From a virus: DNA of 27,063 nucleotides. The DNA lies in the IMG/VR virus record IMGVR_UViG_3300028889_000027, positions 1 through 27,063 of that record. One strand, written 5' to 3'. This document shows positions 22,838 through 27,063 of the stretch, in pieces (positions within the stretch are counted from its first letter, which is position 1; each line of letters starts with the position of its first letter). A program made the position numbers and the translations under genes. The notes below the pieces were generated by a model that saw only the letters and a program-made list of their open reading frames with translations, was not told the origin of the DNA and made no database searches.

Positions 22838-24270
22838 GCTGCGATATCCCGAGCAACCGGGGGAAGATTGCGTAGACAACTATCCAACTGCCACGCGCCA
22901 AACTGCTTCAATGCAGCCGCTTCTATCTGAGCTTGTTCATCGGTCGGTTGCACTACTGGCTGCGGTGCTGGAGCAGGCAGCAATGGACTGTTCTTATCAC
23001 GCTCGGACAATGCTTCCAGCGAATAGTTCTGCTGTTGCATCCAGATAGATTCACCACCTTCGATCGGCGGCAAATCTAGCTTCTTACGCGCGGCATTGAT
23101 CTCCATGACTGGAGTGCCTGTAGCCTTGGTCAACACTTCCATCTGAGTTGCCGAATCCATGCGCAGCAACCCATCAAGATCCAACTCTGTACCATAGATC
23201 TTGCCCGGAACTGTGGTCAAGCTAAGACCTTCATCTAGCGAAAGTTCGAGTTTCTCGATAAGCTTCTGCAGACACTGCGAATAATACTGTTGATTCAATG
23301 CTTCAATATTGTTGTAGCTCGGTGGTTGACCAACACCCACCATGTGCGGCGGTACATGAAACGTTGAACACACGATCTCCGCTGAAAGCTTCAACTGCTC
23401 AATCAATTGCGCATCGATGGCGGTCATTGTCAAACGTTCAAACTTGAGCCCATCGCCAGCAACGACAACGCGCCCAACATTCGCACCAGATGTTGCCGCT
23501 TCAAAGTAAGTCGTCAAACGCTCGGCCACATCATCGCCGATGTGTCCGGGTGCAGTAAGCACACCGCCAGGGGAAGACTTGTTGGCGAAAAACTGCACAG
23601 ACTGTTGTTGGATATTCATTCCCTGTGCCGCTGCAAGGAAACTCGCGGTCAATGGCGAGACCCCACACAATGGATGATAAAGCGGCACCATCAGATCGTG
23701 AATGATTTCACTCGCAGGCACTTTCGTTTGATCTTCCGCACGTCCTGTGCCCACGCCAGCGAGCACATCGTAGCCGAGATCATAATAGATATCACCGTTG
23801 TCCGCCTGTAACGGTCTGACGCGATTAGGATCGAGGATATGCAGCGCTACAACGACGCCACGGTTATCGCGCTCCTTGAGCACGTACGTATTTCCATTGA
23901 TCAACTTGGAAACGATCCACTGCTCTAAGAACGTAATTCGATTCTGATAATTATTCGGCTTCCTGAGGACAGGCCAGAAAGGCGAGTCGCGATTCACTTC
24001 GGACCAGATGCCGTTTCTATCTTGCTCAACGAGCTTGATCCTCAGCTTGCCAACGTCCGAAGCAATCAGCGTGATACAAGAAAACACCGCGCTATACGAC
24101 AGCACGTTCTCGGTGCGTAGCTCCATATTGCGTTGCCACGCACCAGTAAACGGTTCACGGATGACGGGGTGCCACCATCGCCCCCGATCACCCGTAATAG
24201 GTATGGGCAACTGCTTCTCGCTGACGTTGACGTCAGCAGCGTTGCGCCCGAGCCAGCTCAGGAATCTCAT
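22834..24270 (-). CDS. Portal protein, HK97 family
   Basis: 478 residues. N-terminal short basic part, then VLSYSAVFSCITLIASDVGK, KLINGNTYVLKERDNRG, VPASEIIHDLMVPLYHPLCG, GVLTAPGHIGDDVAERLTTY, FHVPPHMVGVGQPPSYNNIE and LQKLIEKLELSLDEGL, all typical of HK97/lambda-type portals. The dodecameric ring forms the DNA gate at the capsid vertex. ATG overlaps the TGA of the 119-aa gene. The C-terminal ~50 residues are a Pro/Gln-rich extension (LPAPAPQPVVQPTDEQAQIE) and a helical end. Position after the capsid rather than before the protease is unusual. Confidence 0.92.
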   Translation of the reverse strand: MRFLSWLGRNAADVNVSEKQLPIPITGDRGRWWHPVIREPFTGAWQRNMELRTENVLSYSAVFSCITLIASDVGKLRIKLVEQDRNGIWSEVNRDSPFWPVLRKPNNYQNRITFLEQWIVSKLINGNTYVLKERDNRGVVVALHILDPNRVRPLQADNGDIYYDLGYDVLAGVGTGRAEDQTKVPASEIIHDLMVPLYHPLCGVSPLTASFLAAAQGMNIQQQSVQFFANKSSPGGVLTAPGHIGDDVAERLTTYFEAATSGANVGRVVVAGDGLKFERLTMTAIDAQLIEQLKLSAEIVCSTFHVPPHMVGVGQPPSYNNIEALNQQYYSQCLQKLIEKLELSLDEGLSLTTVPGKIYGTELDLDGLLRMDSATQMEVLTKATGTPVMEINAARKKLDLPPIEGGESIWMQQQNYSLEALSERDKNSPLLPAPAPQPVVQPTDEQAQIEAAALKQFGAWQLDSCLRNLPPVARDIAA

Positions 24271-24626
24271 CGGCCGCGCGGCTTTGCAGGACCACGAGCA
24301 GTACGCGCTTGCATATCCTCCCGTTCATATTCGCCGCCACTGACAGCGCGCCCAGACGCTCGCTTGTGGCCAGCACCCGCGGCCTCCATCACCTTCGTCT
24401 CCTCAACAGGCTCCTCTTCAGTTTGAGGTGTCTCTTGAGGTGTCTCCGGTTGAGGTGCCTGCGGCGCCGGAGCAGCCTTCTCTTGCGGCGTTGCCTCTGT
24501 GATCTTGCCGAGTACCTTGAGCACGCCGATCTCCTGATCGGTGTCCTCGGCATCAAACTCGTCGCCCTTTTTCATGGGGCGACCATAGTTCAACTCCGTG
24601 TCTTTCACGACGAATCTTTTCTGCAT
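24267..24626 (-). CDS. Small head-module protein, unknown (119 aa)
   Basis: The true start is ATG 24626 behind a strong AGGGAG eight bases upstream; the frame is open 36 codons further but that part lies in the hairpin gap. Residues 1-45 (MQKRFVVKDTELNYGRPMKK, then GDEFDAEDTDQEIGVLKVLG) look like a small beta-barrel or SH3-like domain; residues 45-80 are Pro/Gln/Glu-rich and disordered; the end is basic (GHKRASGRAVSGGE). Between capsid and portal genes, it may be a decoration or adaptor protein. No family recognised. Confidence 0.75.
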   Translation of the reverse strand: MQKRFVVKDTELNYGRPMKKGDEFDAEDTDQEIGVLKVLGKITEATPQEKAAPAPQAPQPETPQETPQTEEEPVEETKVMEAAGAGHKRASGRAVSGGEYEREDMQARTARGPAKPRGR

Positions 24627-24661
24627 AGTTAATTCTCCCTTGTGACCCCAAGCCCCAAAAG

Positions 24662-24689
24662 GGTGACGAGGGGAGTCGGCCTCGTCACC
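24662..24689 (-). terminator. Perfect 10-bp inverted repeat after the capsid gene (likely attenuator)
   Basis: Arms at 24662-24671 (GGTGACGAGG) and 24680-24689 (CCTCGTCACC), 8-base loop. On the minus strand it is followed by CTTTTGGGG, a weak T-run. It probably ends or slows part of transcription after the very highly expressed capsid gene, or stabilises the capsid mRNA 3' end. Followed only then by the strong ribosome binding site of the next gene. Confidence 0.45.
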
Positions 24690-24696
24690 AAGTAAA

Positions 24697-24722
24697 GGAG
24701 ACGCTGCCCGCGCAGCGTCCCC
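24697..24722 (-). terminator. Second hairpin directly after the capsid stop
   Basis: Arms GACGCTGC (24700-24707) and GCAGCGTC (24712-24719), 4-base loop; the stem can extend by three pairs including one G-U, to 24697-24722. It stands 15 bases after the capsid stop codon and precedes the 24662-24689 hairpin in transcription. TCTCCTTTACTT follows, so a weak terminator or an RNase-protecting structure is possible. Confidence 0.4.
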
Positions 24723-24737
24723 CCAGGGAGGCAACTA

Positions 24738-26135
24738 TCAACCGCCGACGTACTTGGCGTAGTTGATGTAGGCGACGGCGGTGGCGCGCCGCTTGACCCA
24801 GTTGATGTACCGCTCGGCCTTGACCGCGATCAAGTTGTGCTGCCACAACGAGACGAGGACGGTGGAGGCGGTCGGCGGCGAATCAGGCGTCGAGTCCATC
24901 TGCAGCGAGGCCTCGCGGCTCACGTCGATGGACACTTGGCCGTCATCTGCCAACAGGATCTCGGGCGCCTTGACGAGAAGGATACGACCGCCGTTGTTGG
25001 GCGAATCGCCGACGTCCGGGATATTCTCCGACGTGACAACCGGCAAGCCGAGCAAGGTGCCGCCCTCGCCGGTGATGCCGGGATACAGCGGCACACCGAG
25101 AGAGTTGAGCATCATGCCGATGGCGAGCGCCTGCGTCGACGTCATGATCCACACCGCTCCCGCGAGACCCAGGTTATTGTCGAGGAACGATTGGGTCAGC
25201 GAGAGAATGTCGGCGCGGAACGCCGCAGCGTTGATACCAGTCGCCGTGACCGGAGTCACACCGTTGGTGATCGAAGCCGGCGAGACAGTCGCCTGCAACG
25301 CCTTCGTCGGATCGACGAAGTCACGATCCATCAACTGGATCACGGCGCGACTGAGATCATCGCGAACGATGGCCTCGGCCGACGGCGAGCTGAACCTGAC
25401 GAGTTCCTCCGACAGCGGAATGATGCCGGCGATCTTCGTGAAGTCCAGAGTCACCTGGTCGAACGCGAGAGCGCTGAGGGGCTTGACCTTGGTTTCACCC
25501 ACCCAGTTGACCGACGCACCGGTCGTCTGCCGCGGCACCTTGATATTGAACGGCACGTTGCGAAGACCGGGGATGCGCCCGATGATCGTTGCCGGCCGCA
25601 GGAACTCCGCGAACTCGCCCGGAAGATTCTGCGCAACGACGAGCGGTGCTGCCCAGGTGGTGTTCGTGGTGGTGCCGGAGGCGACCGCCGCCTTGTGCCG
25701 CAGATAGCTCTCGATTTCCGGATTCTCCGGCCACCGATTCTTGGCGACTTCGTACGGAGGAACGTGTTCCTTGTACGCGACGATGGATGCGATGATCGCT
25801 CGGGTAAAGCGAATACCCGGAGGCAGTTGATCGCGCATCTGAGTGACGACCGGAGCACGACTGCCGGCTCGAGACTCGGACGCTGCCGCAGGCGTGGTCC
25901 CATTGATCGGGGCCGCCTTCTGGACGTTCAGCTTCTCGAGGGTATTGAGCCGCTCGAGATGATCGTCGATCTGCTTGATCTCGTCCTTGAGTCCATCGAA
26001 CTCCTGGGACTCGGACTCGTCCATCGTCTCGCCTTTCTCGCCGGACGAATCGGCGAGCTCTTGCATCCGCGCGGCTTTCGCCTGACGGGTCGCTTCGTAT
26101 GCGGAGATCTGATCCGCAAGGGACTTCCTGGCCAT
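24738..26135 (-). CDS. Major capsid protein, HK97 fold, from internal start
   Basis: An in-frame ATG at 26135 (MARKSLADQI) is preceded by a perfect AAGGAG at 26150-26145 with a 9-base spacer, inside the fusion frame. The product is 465 residues: a delta/scaffolding coiled coil of ~70 residues (DGLKDEIKQIDDHLERLNTL), a cleavable linker region around AAPINGTTPAAASE, N-arm and then HK97 capsid fold (GRIPGLRNVPFNIKVPRQTT, LAGAVWIMTSTQALAIGMML, PDVGDSPNNGGRILLVKAPE). Cleavage by the protease would remove the delta domain. This arrangement permits excess capsid over protease. Region is GC-richer than its neighbours, with G/C-ending codons. Confidence 0.8.
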   Translation of the reverse strand: MARKSLADQISAYEATRQAKAARMQELADSSGEKGETMDESESQEFDGLKDEIKQIDDHLERLNTLEKLNVQKAAPINGTTPAAASESRAGSRAPVVTQMRDQLPPGIRFTRAIIASIVAYKEHVPPYEVAKNRWPENPEIESYLRHKAAVASGTTTNTTWAAPLVVAQNLPGEFAEFLRPATIIGRIPGLRNVPFNIKVPRQTTGASVNWVGETKVKPLSALAFDQVTLDFTKIAGIIPLSEELVRFSSPSAEAIVRDDLSRAVIQLMDRDFVDPTKALQATVSPASITNGVTPVTATGINAAAFRADILSLTQSFLDNNLGLAGAVWIMTSTQALAIGMMLNSLGVPLYPGITGEGGTLLGLPVVTSENIPDVGDSPNNGGRILLVKAPEILLADDGQVSIDVSREASLQMDSTPDSPPTASTVLVSLWQHNLIAVKAERYINWVKRRATAVAYINYAKYVGG

Positions 26136-27062
26136 CGTCTGTTTCTCCTTGACTTTGACCGGTTTACGGAGGCCAGACGCGGCCGGTGGTGAACGTCGCT
26201 CGTCACTCTGCTCATTGCCTGACGCGGCGGCGAGCTCTTGAGTAACGATTGATCGGATCTGAGTAATGGTGCAGTCTGCGTTCGCAGGAATGGTGACAGC
26301 ACTCAACTCCAGCCATTCCCACTCTTTGATGTCGAGCCCTGAAGCCCAATCATCTTTGTCAATCATCTCGTGCTTGAGAATCTTGAAGCCAATTGAGACC
26401 GCCTTGACCAACCCGTACTTGACGGACTGCCACGCTTCATCGATGCGATCCTTGAGGCGACCCGGTTCTGGAATACTGGCGAAGCGGGCAGTAAAAGGAA
26501 TTCCATTATCCGTTGGCTCAGCGAGCTCGACCCATCCAACGGGCTCACGACCGTTGTGTTGCCACAACAACGGCATTGGAACTTTGAACTTGGCTCCACG
26601 AGGACGAACAATGTCGCCAACCCTATCGACGGTCGGTGTCGAGGCAATACCTTTGATCACTCGCTCGTCATCTTTTCCAATGCTCTTGATCTCGAGCATT
26701 GAATAGGCGCGCTGCATTCCGCTCACATCACGCTGCTGCATTCCACTCATGCCCTTTTCCCAATCATTGAACTCTGCTTTGTGCTTGATGAGCCACTTGC
26801 GCATCGCTTTCGCGTCGCTGGTGGAATATGAAAGCCCGTCGTCAGACTCGGCTTCCCATTTCTGCGCGATGTCTTCCCAAGTAACTTCGATCGTATCGGG
26901 CTTGCCATCGCTGTTTATGTAATCGTAGACAGCGGCACCCTGTTTCTCTTTGTCGGGCAGCGGATAGTCCGGATGCTTGGACTGCTTGCCGTCCTCGCCT
27001 TCGAGACCAGCAGCGTCATCACCCTCGTCGTCTCCATCACCGTCGCCGGAGATGAACTGTCC
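24738..27062 (-). CDS. Prohead protease-major capsid protein fusion ORF (5' end outside window)
   Basis: The frame is open from the window edge at 27062 to TGA at 24738. An ATG at 26804 gives 688 residues; 86 further residues upstream are open (acidic GDGDGDDEGDDAAG, then KHPDYPLPDKEKQGAAVYDY), so the true start may lie outside. Numbering from 26804: protease domain ~35-165 with IKGIASTPTVDRVGDIVRP, LLWQHNGREPVGW (His83) and LVKAVSIGF (Ser137), the HK97 U35-type catalytic residues; then a linker; at 224 MARKSLADQI begins the capsid delta/coiled-coil region (to ~295) and the HK97 capsid fold from ~365 (EFAEFLRPATIIGR, PRQTTGASVNWVGETKVKPL). Proteases and capsids are usually separate genes. Confidence 0.85.
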   Translation of the reverse strand, partial: GQFISGDGDGDDEGDDAAGLEGEDGKQSKHPDYPLPDKEKQGAAVYDYINSDGKPDTIEVTWEDIAQKWEAESDDGLSYSTSDAKAMRKWLIKHKAEFNDWEKGMSGMQQRDVSGMQRAYSMLEIKSIGKDDERVIKGIASTPTVDRVGDIVRPRGAKFKVPMPLLWQHNGREPVGWVELAEPTDNGIPFTARFASIPEPGRLKDRIDEAWQSVKYGLVKAVSIGFKILKHEMIDKDDWASGLDIKEWEWLELSAVTIPANADCTITQIRSIVTQELAAASGNEQSDERRSPPAASGLRKPVKVKEKQTMARKSLADQISAYEATRQAKAARMQELADSSGEKGETMDESESQEFDGLKDEIKQIDDHLERLNTLEKLNVQKAAPINGTTPAAASESRAGSRAPVVTQMRDQLPPGIRFTRAIIASIVAYKEHVPPYEVAKNRWPENPEIESYLRHKAAVASGTTTNTTWAAPLVVAQNLPGEFAEFLRPATIIGRIPGLRNVPFNIKVPRQTTGASVNWVGETKVKPLSALAFDQVTLDFTKIAGIIPLSEELVRFSSPSAEAIVRDDLSRAVIQLMDRDFVDPTKALQATVSPASITNGVTPVTATGINAAAFRADILSLTQSFLDNNLGLAGAVWIMTSTQALAIGMMLNSLGVPLYPGITGEGGTLLGLPVVTSENIPDVGDSPNNGGRILLVKAPEILLADDGQVSIDVSREASLQMDSTPDSPPTASTVLVSLWQHNLIAVKAERYINWVKRRATAVAYINYAKYVGG
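26145..26150 (-). promoter_or_regulatory. Internal Shine-Dalgarno for the capsid protein
   Basis: AAGGAG on the minus strand, nine bases before the in-frame ATG at 26135. The site lies exactly where protease sequence ends and the capsid coiled coil begins, which decides the internal start. It is the strongest ribosome binding site I noticed in the fusion ORF. Confidence 0.75.
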
Positions 27063-27063
27063 A

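Noticed and set aside
24837-26192. Long plus-strand open frame (451 codons) opposite the capsid gene.
   Set aside because: It is antisense to a well supported HK97 capsid, has Arg/Asp-rich shadow composition and no operon context; it results from GC-rich codon bias.
1-27063. tRNA genes, integrase, transposase or attachment sites.
   Set aside because: I found no cloverleaf, recombinase motif or terminal inverted repeats; the whole window is accounted for by late genes.

Overview
The window is a continuous stretch of a tailed-phage (Caudoviricetes) or prophage genome. Essentially every gene is on the minus strand, so transcription runs from position 27063 down to 1. The identifiable proteins are an HK97-type prohead protease joined to the major capsid protein, an HK97-type portal, a gp6-like connector, head closure, gp10-like and tail terminator proteins, a tail tube protein, a G/GT-type chaperone pair with a slippery site, and a long tape measure protein. 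This indicates a siphovirus with a long non-contractile tail. Terminase, lysis, replication and integration genes are not in the window. The host cannot be fixed from sequence alone. The heptose-type sugar genes and a Gram-negative style signal peptide fit a Gram-negative (proteobacterial) host; this is inference.

Layout in transcription order: (1) 27062-22834, head module: protease-capsid fusion ORF with a nested capsid start, two hairpins, a 119-aa protein and the portal. (2) 22837-21178: collagen-like fibre with a carbohydrate-binding-like module, then a small secreted protein. (3) 21181-14092: a 7-kb cassette of sugar and methyl-transfer genes. It holds an HldD-like epimerase, a Maf/DUF115-like protein, two GT-A enzymes with a DLD motif, a GT-B-like protein, a GT9 heptosyltransferase-like protein, three methyltransferase-like proteins, and small ORFs including a one-helix membrane protein and a Cys/His-rich protein. 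(4) 14071-6581, virion surface module: short tail-fibre-family protein, 1097-aa fibre with internal duplications, small unknowns, a glycine-rich adhesin-like protein and a protein with 16-18 residue Gly/Thr/Ala repeats. (5) 6593-1: connectors, tail completion proteins, tail tube, chaperones and tape measure (its 3' end lies outside the window).

Nearly all genes are packed with 1-4 nt stop/start overlaps (ATGA, TGATG, TAATG), consistent with one translationally coupled late operon. I see no internal promoter. The few real gaps, after the capsid gene and on both sides of the tail tube gene, hold inverted repeats. The most unusual aspects are the glycan cassette embedded between head and tail genes, the protease-capsid fusion with an internal Shine-Dalgarno, the capsid-before-portal order, the collagen fibre, and in-frame repeat arrays in surface proteins. 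A plausible joint role of regions 2-4 is building and glycosylating surface fibres, or modifying host surface glycans, but this is inferred from position only.
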